A program made the position numbers and the translations under genes. Positions 34,410 to 42,386 of a stretch of 42,386 nt of DNA are shown here, piece after piece (position 1 is the stretch's first letter; every line of letters begins with the position of its first letter). Source of the DNA: Bacteroidales bacterium. Lineage in GTDB: Bacteria; Bacteroidota; Bacteroidia; Bacteroidales; UBA7960. The notes below the pieces were generated by a model. It worked only from the letters and a program-made list of their open reading frames with translations, had not been told where the DNA came from and ran no database searches. The stretch covers positions 1 through 42,386 of the forward strand of contig PUKZ01000169.1 in the NCBI GenBank assembly GCA_003550725.1, given 5' to 3'.

Positions 34410-34712
34410 GGTGTTTTTGTTTACATAATTTATTAATAGAACAGCTTATAATAATCTTTAATATTGATTTTGAGTAAATTATAATTTCTTAACTTAATGT
34501 TTAATCGGTTTTGTTATCTCTAATTTAAGTAATTGTTAATAATATTAAATCCATTTTCATGAAAACAAAAATAAAATAATTTAAATAACAAATTTAGAAT
34601 ATTATGCATTTTTTTAATTAATGATTGCATTTTTTTGCTATATCACCCATATTTTTTTAATATTATTACAAAAAAGTTATATTTTTGAATAAATTATAAA
34701 TAAAATCATATT
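34410..34712. promoter_or_regulatory. 303-base divergent control region between the PLP-enzyme operon and the Lrp/AsnC gene
   Basis: The region is very AT-rich with no coding potential. On the plus strand, TATTTTTG (34680-34687), fitting TAnnTTTG, lies 25 bases before the regulator start. On the minus strand, TAAATTTG (34589-34596) would give a leader of about 170 bases for the thrC operon. Lrp-type proteins bind degenerate AT-rich sites, so several could be hidden here, but none is resolved by eye. No riboswitch fold was recognised. Confidence 0.45.
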
Positions 34713-35189
34713 ATGATGACAAAAAAATTTCATCTTGACAGTTTAGATAAAAAAATTTTACGGGAACTTACAACTGACGCTAGGATACCATTTATGGAAA
34801 TTGCACGTAAATGCAGTGTTTCAGGAGCTGCTATTCATCAGAGAGTGCAAAAAATGATTGATGCCGGGATTATTTCAGGTGCCCAATTTAGCATATCACC
34901 ACAAAAAGTTGGGTATAATACATGTGCATTTATTGGAATACAGGTAAATCTGACCTCCAATGTTACACATGAAGAAGTTTTTAAAAAAATTAAACAAATA
35001 CCTGAAATTGTTGAATGTCATCATATTACAGGCAAATACTCACTGTTAGTCAAAATATATGCCAATAACAATGAACATTTGAAAATGATCATTGTTGAAA
35101 AAATTCAATCAGTAATTGAAATAGTAAACACAGAGACATTTATCTCACTGCAGGAAGGATTTGTAAGGCAGCTGCCTGTGATTGATTGA
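34713..35189 (+). CDS. Lrp/AsnC-family transcriptional regulator
   Basis: This 158-residue protein has an N-terminal winged helix-turn-helix (about 8-60). LDKKILRELTTDARIPFMEI is followed by CSVSGAAIHQRVQKMIDAGII, where the recognition helix is SGAAIHQRVQKM. A C-terminal RAM (ligand-binding, ACT-like) domain follows, with IPEIVECHHITGKYSLLVKI. Such proteins typically respond to amino acids as dimers or octamers. The gene diverges from the Cys/Met PLP enzyme-thrC operon, so those genes are the likely targets, an inference from position only. Start ATG 34713 (MMTKKF) could equally be the next codon, ATG 34716. No co-directional partner follows within 300 bases. Confidence 0.94.
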   Translation: MMTKKFHLDSLDKKILRELTTDARIPFMEIARKCSVSGAAIHQRVQKMIDAGIISGAQFSISPQKVGYNTCAFIGIQVNLTSNVTHEEVFKKIKQIPEIVECHHITGKYSLLVKIYANNNEHLKMIIVEKIQSVIEIVNTETFISLQEGFVRQLPVID

Positions 35190-35510
35190 AAATAAATATG
35201 CAAAAACCAATTGAAAACTTTTGTAAAAAAAGAAAATGATCAAACTTCATAAAACAGGTATTCAAAAAAATTATAAGTTTGTATAATTTACTAGAAATTT
35301 AAAAGTTATACTTTAATTCTCGAAAGAATACTATATTTCAAAATGTTAATAGCAATCAAGATTTAGTTTTAAAGTACGAAATTATAAAAGGGTGTTTTTT
35401 TAATTAAGCAATAAAAATTAACCATACTTGTTTTGATTGAAAATAGAAGTTATTTTAATACATTTATCGTTTTTCAGGATAAAATATAAAATCAATTTTA
35501 CTTTTACAGA
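35190..35510. other. 321-base intergenic region, AT-rich, nothing definite
   Basis: No open frame or RNA gene is apparent. A small tetraloop palindrome ATTCT-CGAA-AGAAT lies at 35316-35329. The rest is low-complexity A/T sequence, probably the lrp 3' end and the promoter of the UbiA-family gene, but no convincing TAnnTTTG box was found. Confidence 0.6.
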
Positions 35511-36431
35511 ATGAATCGTTTTATTATTTGGATGGCACAGATTCGTGCTAATTTTTTGATTTTGGCTGTTTTACTTGTTTTCACGGGTCTTTCAACTGTT
35601 TACAAGTATTATACGGGCCCGGTTGATTTCAATTGGTTTCATGCTGTACTTATTACTGCCGGTGTTGTTTTGGCACATATTTCGGTAAATTTATTCAATG
35701 AATATTCTGATTATTCAACAAGAATTGATTTTAATACTTCGCCTACTCCTTTCAGTGGTGGTAGCGGTATGTTAATTTCTCAAAAAACATCCCCCGGTTC
35801 AGTACTTATTGCTGCTGTTATGAGTTTAGTTATTGCTTTTGCAATAGGTTTATATTTTGCTATTGTGTCACACTGGTTTATACTGGCAATATCATTGTTT
35901 GGTTTATTAATAATAATTTTTTATACCACAGTACTTGTAAGATTTATGCTGGGTGAGTTGTTTTCGGGTATTGCCTTGGGCTCCCTCGTGGTTATTGGTG
36001 CATATATAGCCATGACTGCCACACCGGGGAAATCTATAACTGAACTTGTGCCGTTGTCTGTAATTTTAATCTCTATACCTCCCGGTATTCTTACATCTTT
36101 GTTACTTTTACTTAATGAATTTCCTGATGTAGAGGCTGACAAAAAAGGCGGACGCTATCATCTTGTTATACATTTTGGAAAGCAAACTGCCGCATGGATA
36201 TATGCTGCCGGAATTTTTGTTGCTTTTTTGATTATTGCACTTATACCTATCCTGGGGTTTTCCGGCCCATGGTTTTTTATAGCCTTAATAACTCTCCCTT
36301 TGGCATTGAAAGCTGTAATAACTGCATTATTGCATCCCGAAGATCCCAAAAAGATCATTTCGGCTTTGTCTGCTAATATAATTACTGTGTTGGCTACCAA
36401 CCTTTTAATTGCACTTGGAGTTTTATTTTAA
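35511..36431 (+). CDS. UbiA-family prenyltransferase (MenA-like)
   Basis: This 306-residue membrane protein has about eight helices. The two Asp-rich motifs that bind Mg-prenyl diphosphate are visible: NLFNEYSDYSTRID (about 60-75) and NEFPDVEADKKGGR (about 205-218). LVRFMLGELFSGIALGSLVV and the GSGMLISQK segment fit the MenA group, which attaches a polyprenyl chain to dihydroxynaphthoate in menaquinone synthesis. No other men gene is adjacent, so the substrate is inferred from family likeness only; other UbiA members would look similar. The start ATG 35511 gives MNRFIIWMAQIRANFL, like the family N terminus. It is probably monocistronic. Confidence 0.85.
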   Translation: MNRFIIWMAQIRANFLILAVLLVFTGLSTVYKYYTGPVDFNWFHAVLITAGVVLAHISVNLFNEYSDYSTRIDFNTSPTPFSGGSGMLISQKTSPGSVLIAAVMSLVIAFAIGLYFAIVSHWFILAISLFGLLIIIFYTTVLVRFMLGELFSGIALGSLVVIGAYIAMTATPGKSITELVPLSVILISIPPGILTSLLLLLNEFPDVEADKKGGRYHLVIHFGKQTAAWIYAAGIFVAFLIIALIPILGFSGPWFFIALITLPLALKAVITALLHPEDPKKIISALSANIITVLATNLLIALGVLF

Positions 36432-36740
36432 CATTTTAATCCTCTTTTAAATATAAATTGTAAAAGATTGGAATTTTGGATTAAAGTAATATTTTACTTT
36501 GTTTTAAGGTTATTCTTATTTTTAATGTAATATGACTATCATTAAAAAGATGTGTTACAATAAAATGTTTGGATTGGTTTTGTAATAATTTATTAACATT
36601 TTTGTAATTTATTGTCGAAAAATGATTTAATTTTTGAATAGATAATATTTAAACTATTAACTTCGCAAACGAAATCATTAATTATAAAGTACTATACTTA
36701 TATAAATATAAAATTCTCATCAGTTTAAAATTTAATAAAA
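36432..36740 (+). promoter_or_regulatory. 309-base intergenic region with a two-box promoter for korAB (36633-36665)
   Basis: TTTG (36633-36636) and TAACTTCG (36658-36665) are 21 bases apart and match the Bacteroidota -33 TTTG and -7 TAnnTTTG boxes, with one change in the second. The korA ATG lies 75 bases further on. The rest of the region is AT-rich and shows nothing else; no coding frame of interest is present. Confidence 0.5.
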
Positions 36741-38597
36741 ATGTCAAAAAATGCTAATGTTGTTGAATTAGAAGACGTAGTGGTAAAATTTGTAGGAGAT
36801 TCCGGCGATGGTATGCAGCTGACTGGAACTTTATTTTCGGAACTGGCAGCTTTCGGCGGGAATGATCTTGCTACTTTTCCTGATTTTCCTGCTGAAATCC
36901 GAGCTCCCCATAATACTATCGCGGGAGTTAGTGGATTTCAGATACATGTAGGGAAAAGAAAAATTTATACACCGGGTGATATGTGCGATATTTTAGTTGC
37001 CATGAATCCTGCATCACTTAAAGCTAATCTTAAATGGGTTAAATATGGAGCAACTATTGTTCTCGATGAGAACAATTTTGAAGGCAAGGCTATTACTAAA
37101 GCCGGATACCAGGAAAATCCTTTAGAAGATGGTAGCTTAAGAGATTATAATGTTGTCAGTGCACCTATTACTGATCTGACCAAAGATAGTTTAAAAAATC
37201 AGGAGATCGACAAAAAGTTTGCTGTCAGGACAAAAAACATGTTTGCTCTTGGTATTGTTGTTTATCTATTTAATCAAGATGTAAAAAGAGCTGTAAAACT
37301 TGTTGAGAGGAAATTCGGCAAGAAACCTGAAATATTTGAAGCTAACAAAACAGTATTAACAGCGGGTTACAAATATGCCAAGTCGCTTGAAACAATTCAA
37401 ACAATTTACAAGGTGGATGCTGCACCTATGGAAAAAGGCCGTTACAGGAATATTACCGGTAATGTTGCTACTGCCTGGGGGTTACTTGCTGCCAGTGAAA
37501 AGTCAGGAAGGCCTTTTTTTCTTGGCTCGTATCCTATTACTCCGGCAACCGAGATTTTGATGGAGCTTTCCATTCATAAATCACTTGGAGCTAAGGTTTT
37601 TCAGGCTGAAGACGAAATAGCCGGTATTTGTTCTGCTATTGGAGCAAGTTTTGCCGGTTCTTTTGCTGCTACTACAACTTCAGGGCCCGGCCTTTCACTA
37701 AAAAGTGAAGCTATAGGCCTGGCTGTTATGACAGAATTGCCCTTAGTCATTGTAAATGTGCAAAGAGGTGGCCCCTCAACAGGATTACCTACTAAAAGTG
37801 AACAGTCTGACTTGCTGCAATCTCTCTATGGAAGAAATGGCGAATGCCCTGTTATAGTTATTGCCGCATCAAGCCCTGCAAATTGCTTTTATTATGCATA
37901 TTTGGCTTCGAAATTGTCAATGGAGCATATGACACCTGTGATTATGCTTACCGATGGCTACCTTGGCCTGGGTTCAGAATTACTTAAAATACCTAAAGTT
38001 AAAGACTTGCCAAAAATAAAACCACCATTGGCTAAACCAAATGAGCCTGATTATAAGCCCTACAAAAGAGATGAAAACACATTAGTCCGTAAATGGGCAA
38101 TACCGGGCACCGATGGTTTAAGACATCGCGTAGGAGGGCTCGAAAAAACGAATATCGATGGTAATGTTTCAACTGATCCTCTTAATCATCAATTGATGGT
38201 TAAATTGAGAGAAGAAAAAGTGAAAAGGGTTCAGGATTTTATACCCGAACAAAATGTTGTTGGAGAAGAAAGCGGAGATCTGCTCGTTATTGGATGGGGA
38301 GGTACTGAAGGAGCTTTAATATCTACAGTAAAAAGAATGCAGGAAGAAAATTACAAAATAAGTCTTGCTCATTTTAATTATATTATGCCGTTGCCAAAAA
38401 ATACAAAAAAAATATTATCTAATTTTAAAAAGATTCTGGTATGTGAGTTGAACATGGGGCAGTTTGTTAATTATTTAAAAATAAATTTCCCGGAGTTTCA
38501 TTACCATCAATATAATAAAGTCCAGGGATTGCCTTTCCATGTTAATGAACTTACAGAAGTATTTAAAAATATTTTGGAGGAGGATAAAAATGCTTGA
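36741..38597 (+). CDS. korA: 2-oxoacid (2-oxoglutarate):ferredoxin oxidoreductase, fused gamma-alpha subunit
   Basis: This 618-residue protein combines the gamma domain (about 1-200; FVGDSGDGMQLTGTLFSEL, PAEIRAPHNTIAGVSGFQIH) with the alpha pyrimidine-binding domain (about 225-620). Alpha motifs include FLGSYPITPATEILMELS, FQAEDEIAGICSAIGASFAG, TTTSGPGLSLKSEAIGLAVM and QRGGPSTGLPTKSEQSDLL. With KorB it oxidatively decarboxylates a 2-oxoacid using thiamine diphosphate and ferredoxin, or the reverse. Fusion length and the SGPGLSLKSE motif match the KorA type of 2-oxoglutarate enzymes, though other 2-oxoacids are possible. It overlaps korB by eight bases. No extra ferredoxin subunit gene is present beside it. 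Confidence 0.92.
   Translation: MSKNANVVELEDVVVKFVGDSGDGMQLTGTLFSELAAFGGNDLATFPDFPAEIRAPHNTIAGVSGFQIHVGKRKIYTPGDMCDILVAMNPASLKANLKWVKYGATIVLDENNFEGKAITKAGYQENPLEDGSLRDYNVVSAPITDLTKDSLKNQEIDKKFAVRTKNMFALGIVVYLFNQDVKRAVKLVERKFGKKPEIFEANKTVLTAGYKYAKSLETIQTIYKVDAAPMEKGRYRNITGNVATAWGLLAASEKSGRPFFLGSYPITPATEILMELSIHKSLGAKVFQAEDEIAGICSAIGASFAGSFAATTTSGPGLSLKSEAIGLAVMTELPLVIVNVQRGGPSTGLPTKSEQSDLLQSLYGRNGECPVIVIAASSPANCFYYAYLASKLSMEHMTPVIMLTDGYLGLGSELLKIPKVKDLPKIKPPLAKPNEPDYKPYKRDENTLVRKWAIPGTDGLRHRVGGLEKTNIDGNVSTDPLNHQLMVKLREEKVKRVQDFIPEQNVVGEESGDLLVIGWGGTEGALISTVKRMQEENYKISLAHFNYIMPLPKNTKKILSNFKKILVCELNMGQFVNYLKINFPEFHYHQYNKVQGLPFHVNELTEVFKNILEEDKNA
38576..38583 (+). promoter_or_regulatory. Strong Shine-Dalgarno site that fixes the korB start
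   Basis: GGAGGAGG sits six bases before ATG 38590, inside the last codons of korA. Such a strong site is uncommon in Bacteroidota and supports 38590 over the upstream in-frame ATG at 38539, giving a 345-residue KorB coupled to korA. Confidence 0.7.
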
Positions 38598-39627
38598 AAA
38601 GAAAAGAATAGACAAATCACCCGTTGAATTAACCAAAAAAGATTTTGTCAGTGACCAAATGGTTAAGTGGTGCCCTGCTTGCGGTAACCATGCCATTCTT
38701 ACTGCTGTACAAAAAGTTTTTCCCGAGATTGGGTACAAAAAAGAAAACTTCTGTTTAGTCTCAGGCATAGGATGTTCATCACGCTTCCCTTATTATGTTG
38801 ACACTTATGGGTTTCATGGGATACATGGACGTGCAGCCGCAATAGCAAGTGGTGTGAAAATAGCAAATACTGAACTCAGCCTTTGGGTAGCCACAGGCGA
38901 CGGTGATTCAATGGCTATTGGAGGCAATCATTTTATACATCTTATAAGACGTAATATTGATATTAATATTTTGTTATTTAATAACCAGGTCTATGGTCTT
39001 ACAAAGGGTCAGTATTCTCCGACTACACCCAGGGGAGGTATTACGAAAACATCACCACAGGGCACCATTGAACATCCTTTCAACCCTGCAGGATTGGTTA
39101 TGGGATCACAAGGAACCTTCTTCGCCCGTGTACTCGACAATAATGTTAAAATGATGAGCGATGTGATGTATGAAGCAGCAAAACATGATGGAACATCAGT
39201 GGTTGAAATTTTGCAGAACTGTGTCATTTATTCTGACCAGGCTTTTGCTAATATCGCTTCGAAAGAAGTCAGGGATGAAGCTCAGTTAAGGCTTGAGCAC
39301 GAGAAACCAATGATATTTGGAAAAAACATGGATAAAGGCATTGTTTTGAGCGGTAATAAATTAAGAGTAGTAACTATAGGCGAAAATGGCGTTAAAGAAG
39401 AAGATATACTAATTCATGATCAATACAAAAAAGACCCGGGTATCCATCGTATGCTGGGAAGGATGCACCCACCCAAATATCCCATTGCTCTGGGTGTTAT
39501 CAGGTCTGCTCCTTTTAATACTTATGACAGGTTAATGTCTGAACAAATTGAAACCGCACAAAAATCCTCATCCATCAAGTGTGTTGATGATTTACTTAAT
39601 AGTGGCGATACATGGGAAATAGAATAG
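38590..39627 (+). CDS. korB: 2-oxoacid:ferredoxin oxidoreductase, beta (TPP-binding) subunit
   Basis: This 345-residue subunit carries thiamine diphosphate and a [4Fe-4S] cluster. Motifs in order: WCPACGNHAILTAVQKVF (two cluster Cys), SGIGCSSRFPYYVDTYGFHG, IHGRAAAIASGVKIAN, the TPP/Mg motif VATGDGDSMAIGGNH with NNQVYGLTKGQYSPTT, and a later Cys in VEILQNCVIYSD. The start is ATG 38590, 17 residues shorter than the longest frame, because of the Shine-Dalgarno site and family alignment from recall. It is translated from a transcript shared with korA (eight-base overlap). It is the catalytic half of the same oxidoreductase and is expected to be oxygen-sensitive in the cytoplasm. Confidence 0.94.
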   Translation: MLEKKRIDKSPVELTKKDFVSDQMVKWCPACGNHAILTAVQKVFPEIGYKKENFCLVSGIGCSSRFPYYVDTYGFHGIHGRAAAIASGVKIANTELSLWVATGDGDSMAIGGNHFIHLIRRNIDINILLFNNQVYGLTKGQYSPTTPRGGITKTSPQGTIEHPFNPAGLVMGSQGTFFARVLDNNVKMMSDVMYEAAKHDGTSVVEILQNCVIYSDQAFANIASKEVRDEAQLRLEHEKPMIFGKNMDKGIVLSGNKLRVVTIGENGVKEEDILIHDQYKKDPGIHRMLGRMHPPKYPIALGVIRSAPFNTYDRLMSEQIETAQKSSSIKCVDDLLNSGDTWEIE

Positions 39628-39806
39628 CATAATAGGAAAATCAAAATAAAAAGCGACTTAAAAAATTATAGACGCTTTAGATATTCAAAAATTATGCTTA
39701 TTTGTGCAGTTGAAGATTAATCATGAGATTGTAAATCGAAAATAGTAATTTGAATTGGTTTATGAAAATGATGTAAGGCTTTTTATATTCTCTATCATAA
39801 TAATAT

Positions 39807-41108
39807 ATGAGGCATTTTAAAGACCTACATTGCATTGATGATTTCGAACTTCCGTTGACTATTTTAGCAAATGGCAATAAGCTTTTTGACAGAATTTGCT
39901 TTCTTAATTCAAATAATTTTTCCTGCTCTTCCTTTGACTGGATGATTGCATTAGGTGTTAACCAAGAGTTAAAAACATCGAGTGAAGGGGTCTTTCAATT
40001 ATTCAAAGAATTTGCCGATTCTACCGACGACTGGCTTTTTGGTTTTTTGTGTTATGATCTGAAAAATCAAACAGAAAGACTAAAATCTTTGAATAATGAT
40101 AATGTTAATATGGATCTTATTCATTTTTTTCAACCTTTGGTTCTCATAATTTGTAAAAACAAAAGATTGTCATTGGGCTTGCTTGAAAAAAAAGGAAAAT
40201 GGAGTGATCATGATGCTGTTTGGCAAATACTTAGCAATACAACACTGCCTTTATCAAAAAAACCTCATAACATTATTATAAAACCAAGGGTTAAAAAATC
40301 AAACTATATTTCTAATGTAAAAAAAATAAAAAAGCATATCCAGAGAGGCGATATTTATGAAATGAATTATTGCGTTGAGTTTTATGGTGAAGATACTTCT
40401 ATTGACCCGGTTTTTGTATACAATAAATTAAACAAAGCATCACCAACACCTTTTTCTGCCTTTTACAAGGTAGAAGATAAATACCTGTTGTGTTCGAGCC
40501 CGGAGAGGTTTATGAAAAAAAAAGATAATAAGATAATAAGTCAACCCATTAAAGGAACTATTAAAAGAGGCAGTACCCCTGAAAGTGATAGCCAGTACAG
40601 AACAAAGCTGTTTAATGATACAAAAGAACGTTCGGAAAACGTTATGATAGTTGATCTTGTGAGAAACGATCTTGCACGTACAGCATCCAGGGGAAGCGTT
40701 AATGTTGAAGAACTTTTTGGTGTTTACCCCTTTGCTTATGTAAATCACATGATTTCGACCATTACTTCACATTTGGATAAAAAATATCATTACCTTGATG
40801 CAATTCAGAAAGCCTTTCCGATGGGTTCAATGACAGGAGCACCCAAGGTACGTGCTATGCAGATAATTGAACAATATGAATCAACGCGCAGAGGCCTTTA
40901 CTCCGGATGTGTCGGCTATATTAGCCCAAAAAAGGATTTTGATTTTAATGTTATAATCAGAAGTATTTTATACAACCAACCTGACAGCTACATCAGTTTT
41001 ATGGTAGGTGGTGCTATTACAGCAGGTTCAATACCGGAACTTGAATACAGTGAATGCCTTTTAAAAGCTAAAGCGATGACAAAAGCACTTGGTAGCAAAA
41101 TAGTATGA
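39807..41108 (+). CDS. pabB: Aminodeoxychorismate synthase component I
   Basis: This 433-residue chorismate-binding enzyme converts chorismate plus ammonia to 4-amino-4-deoxychorismate for folate synthesis. The signature is ISQPIKGTIKRG: Lys249 in PIKGT is the PabB catalytic lysine, whereas anthranilate synthase has Ala there. SERSENVMIVDLVRNDLAR-like sequence, GSMTGAPKVRAMQIIEQYE and RGLYSGCVGYIS complete the chorismate core (about 170-430); the N-terminal part is more variable. The glutaminase partner pabA and the lyase pabC are not in the window, though they could lie elsewhere. It is probably monocistronic, 179 bases from korB. Catalytic context suits the folate-dependent one-carbon genes at the other end of the window. 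Confidence 0.93.
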   Translation: MRHFKDLHCIDDFELPLTILANGNKLFDRICFLNSNNFSCSSFDWMIALGVNQELKTSSEGVFQLFKEFADSTDDWLFGFLCYDLKNQTERLKSLNNDNVNMDLIHFFQPLVLIICKNKRLSLGLLEKKGKWSDHDAVWQILSNTTLPLSKKPHNIIIKPRVKKSNYISNVKKIKKHIQRGDIYEMNYCVEFYGEDTSIDPVFVYNKLNKASPTPFSAFYKVEDKYLLCSSPERFMKKKDNKIISQPIKGTIKRGSTPESDSQYRTKLFNDTKERSENVMIVDLVRNDLARTASRGSVNVEELFGVYPFAYVNHMISTITSHLDKKYHYLDAIQKAFPMGSMTGAPKVRAMQIIEQYESTRRGLYSGCVGYISPKKDFDFNVIIRSILYNQPDSYISFMVGGAITAGSIPELEYSECLLKAKAMTKALGSKIV

Positions 41109-41381
41109 TCTTTTTTTATTTTTATTTCCAAAAATTAAAAAAATCAGCTTAAATAATCAAAAATTTTTTTAATCCACCTTAAATATATGTATGTGTAAAT
41201 TATTTATCTTTTTATCTTGTAAAATCGTGTAAATGGTTAATTAACAGCATTTAACTTTCCGAAAAAAACATAAAAAGAGTAATAATACTTAAAAATTTCT
41301 CTTGTTTTTTTATAATCTTCGTAGAGCCTGTATTTCAAATTAATGATATTATTAATTATTAATAAATCAGTATAATACAAA

Positions 41382-42239
41382 ATGGCTTTGAAGGTTAAAG
41401 TAACCAATGATGATCTGTCAAAAATCATTTTCGAATTCAAACGATTATATGATTTTGATTTTAGCGGATATGCTGAACAGTCGTTTAAAAGACGTATTGA
41501 GCATATTTTGGTTACTTATAATTTATCAGATACTGATAAACTGTTATCTAAAGCCAGAAAAGACAAAGAGTTTTTTCAAAAATTGATTAATGCTATTACT
41601 GTGAATACTACCGAATTATTCAGAGATACCGATGTTTGGTTTAATATCAGGAGAAATGTTTTACCAAAGTTTAAGAACCGATCACATTTGAATATCTGGC
41701 ATGCCGGTTGTTCAAGTGGTGAAGAGGTTTATTCTATGCTAATATTGCTTAATGAGTTTGATATGCTCGATAAAGCTAAAGTGTTTGCTACCGACATCAA
41801 TACCGATATTTTACAGCGCGCCAAAACCGGTGTGTTTAATAACAGATTAAATCATGACTATTTTGATAATTTTGATAAGGTTATTAAAGTAAATCCTCTT
41901 AACTTTGAAGAAAATATTGATGTACCCTATTCAAAATATTTTGAAACAGATACAAATAAAAAAATTTTTAAAGTAAAAAATTTTCTTCGTGATAAAGTAA
42001 CTTTTAAATATCACAATTTAGTTAGTGATGATATGTTTTATAAATTTGATATTATTTTTTGCCGTAATGTAATTATTTACTTTAACAATGAATTACAAAA
42101 CAAGGTAGTGTCACTTTTTCATGAAAGCCTTTTCAGTGATGGTATCTTATTGGTGGGAACTAATGAAAATATTACGTATTTGCCTGCTGGAAGTAGGTTT
42201 GAGTCAAAAATCATGAAGGGATTATATTTTAAAAAATAA
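41382..42239 (+). CDS. CheR-type chemoreceptor/protein-glutamate methyltransferase
   Basis: This 285-residue protein has a helical N-terminal CheR domain (about 10-80; GYAEQSFKRRIEHIL, INAITVNTTELFRDTDVW) and an S-adenosylmethionine-dependent methyltransferase domain (about 95-285). The SAM-binding loop is IWHAGCSSGEEVYSMLILL, the acidic strand FATDIN, and FDIIFCRNVIIYFNN follows. CheR methylates glutamates of chemoreceptors, but Bacteroidota often use such proteins with non-flagellar receptors or hybrid kinases. No receptor or cheB gene is in view; downstream sequence ends at the window edge. Start ATG 41382 (MALKVKV) gives the usual N-terminal length. It begins after a 273-base AT-rich gap in which no promoter was resolved. 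Confidence 0.9.
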   Translation: MALKVKVTNDDLSKIIFEFKRLYDFDFSGYAEQSFKRRIEHILVTYNLSDTDKLLSKARKDKEFFQKLINAITVNTTELFRDTDVWFNIRRNVLPKFKNRSHLNIWHAGCSSGEEVYSMLILLNEFDMLDKAKVFATDINTDILQRAKTGVFNNRLNHDYFDNFDKVIKVNPLNFEENIDVPYSKYFETDTNKKIFKVKNFLRDKVTFKYHNLVSDDMFYKFDIIFCRNVIIYFNNELQNKVVSLFHESLFSDGILLVGTNENITYLPAGSRFESKIMKGLYFKK

Positions 42240-42386
42240 TTTTTGCCAATGTTGTTTTTTATATTAAACCTAAATTTCTAAATTGAATTTTTATTTCAAA
42301 AAAATTGAATTTGTTTACATGTTTAAAAAGAAAAAACTGAAATTTTTACCTGTTTTTCCTTACTAATTCTACTTTTTTATATATAA

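Noticed and set aside
38539-39627. KorB starting at 38539
   Set aside because: The strong Shine-Dalgarno site points to 38590, and the extra residues overlap the korA coding end in a manner unlike the family N terminus.
1-42386. tRNA or rRNA genes
   Set aside because: No GGTTCGAATCC-type T-loops or conserved rRNA segments were seen on either strand by eye.

Overview
The window is AT-rich bacterial chromosome and most likely comes from an anaerobic or microaerophilic member of the Bacteroidota (Bacteroidales/Marinilabiliales-like). Reasons: a GlsB-type glycine-lipid acyltransferase, a PG0541-type protein behind an RND pump, a TPR–SpoIIE phosphatase and a Bacteroidota-type IS1634 transposase relic. 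Several upstream regions carry the TAnnTTTG promoter element of that phylum, and Shine-Dalgarno sites are generally weak. Anaerobic life is suggested by a ferredoxin-dependent 2-oxoacid oxidoreductase and a molybdenum formate dehydrogenase with multiple Fe-S clusters. No rRNA, tRNA, CRISPR array or intact mobile element was seen.

Layout. 1-6.8 kb is a formate module: the 3' part of formate-tetrahydrofolate ligase, then NuoE-like, NuoF-like and Cys-type formate dehydrogenase catalytic subunits, with the molybdenum cofactor gene mobA convergent to them. 7.0-8.8 kb is a scar zone: a DUF6429-like gene, a probable 5' stub of rlmN, an internally deleted IS1634-family transposase, a frameshifted small membrane protein gene and short repeats. 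8.8-17 kb holds an SDR-family oxidoreductase, a Cache/PAS histidine kinase with NarL-type regulator, a MITE-like inverted-repeat element, truA, an AI-2E-family membrane protein and a TPR-SpoIIE phosphatase. 17-21 kb has a polysaccharide flippase and a long, divergent lysine 2,3-aminomutase-family radical SAM protein preceded by a nested hairpin region.

21.5-28.5 kb is a complete tetR-tolC-MFP-RND-PG0541 efflux operon. 28.5-34.4 kb (minus strand) carries a flippase-like LPG-synthase-type membrane protein, GlsB, ThrH, threonine synthase and a Cys/Met-metabolism PLP enzyme, divergent from an Lrp/AsnC regulator. 35.5-42.2 kb has a UbiA/MenA prenyltransferase, korAB, pabB and a CheR methyltransferase.

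How the genes fit together. The formate genes could interconvert CO2/formate with NADH (and perhaps ferredoxin) and feed formate into tetrahydrofolate one-carbon metabolism. KorAB supplies or uses reduced ferredoxin, and PabB makes the folate precursor. The ThrC/ThrH/PLP cluster handles homoserine-derived amino acids. The most unusual protein is the KamA-family enzyme, which seems to lack the lysine-binding residues of true lysine 2,3-aminomutase. No wholly new multi-gene defence or mobile system is evident. All family assignments are from reading the sequence; no database search was run.
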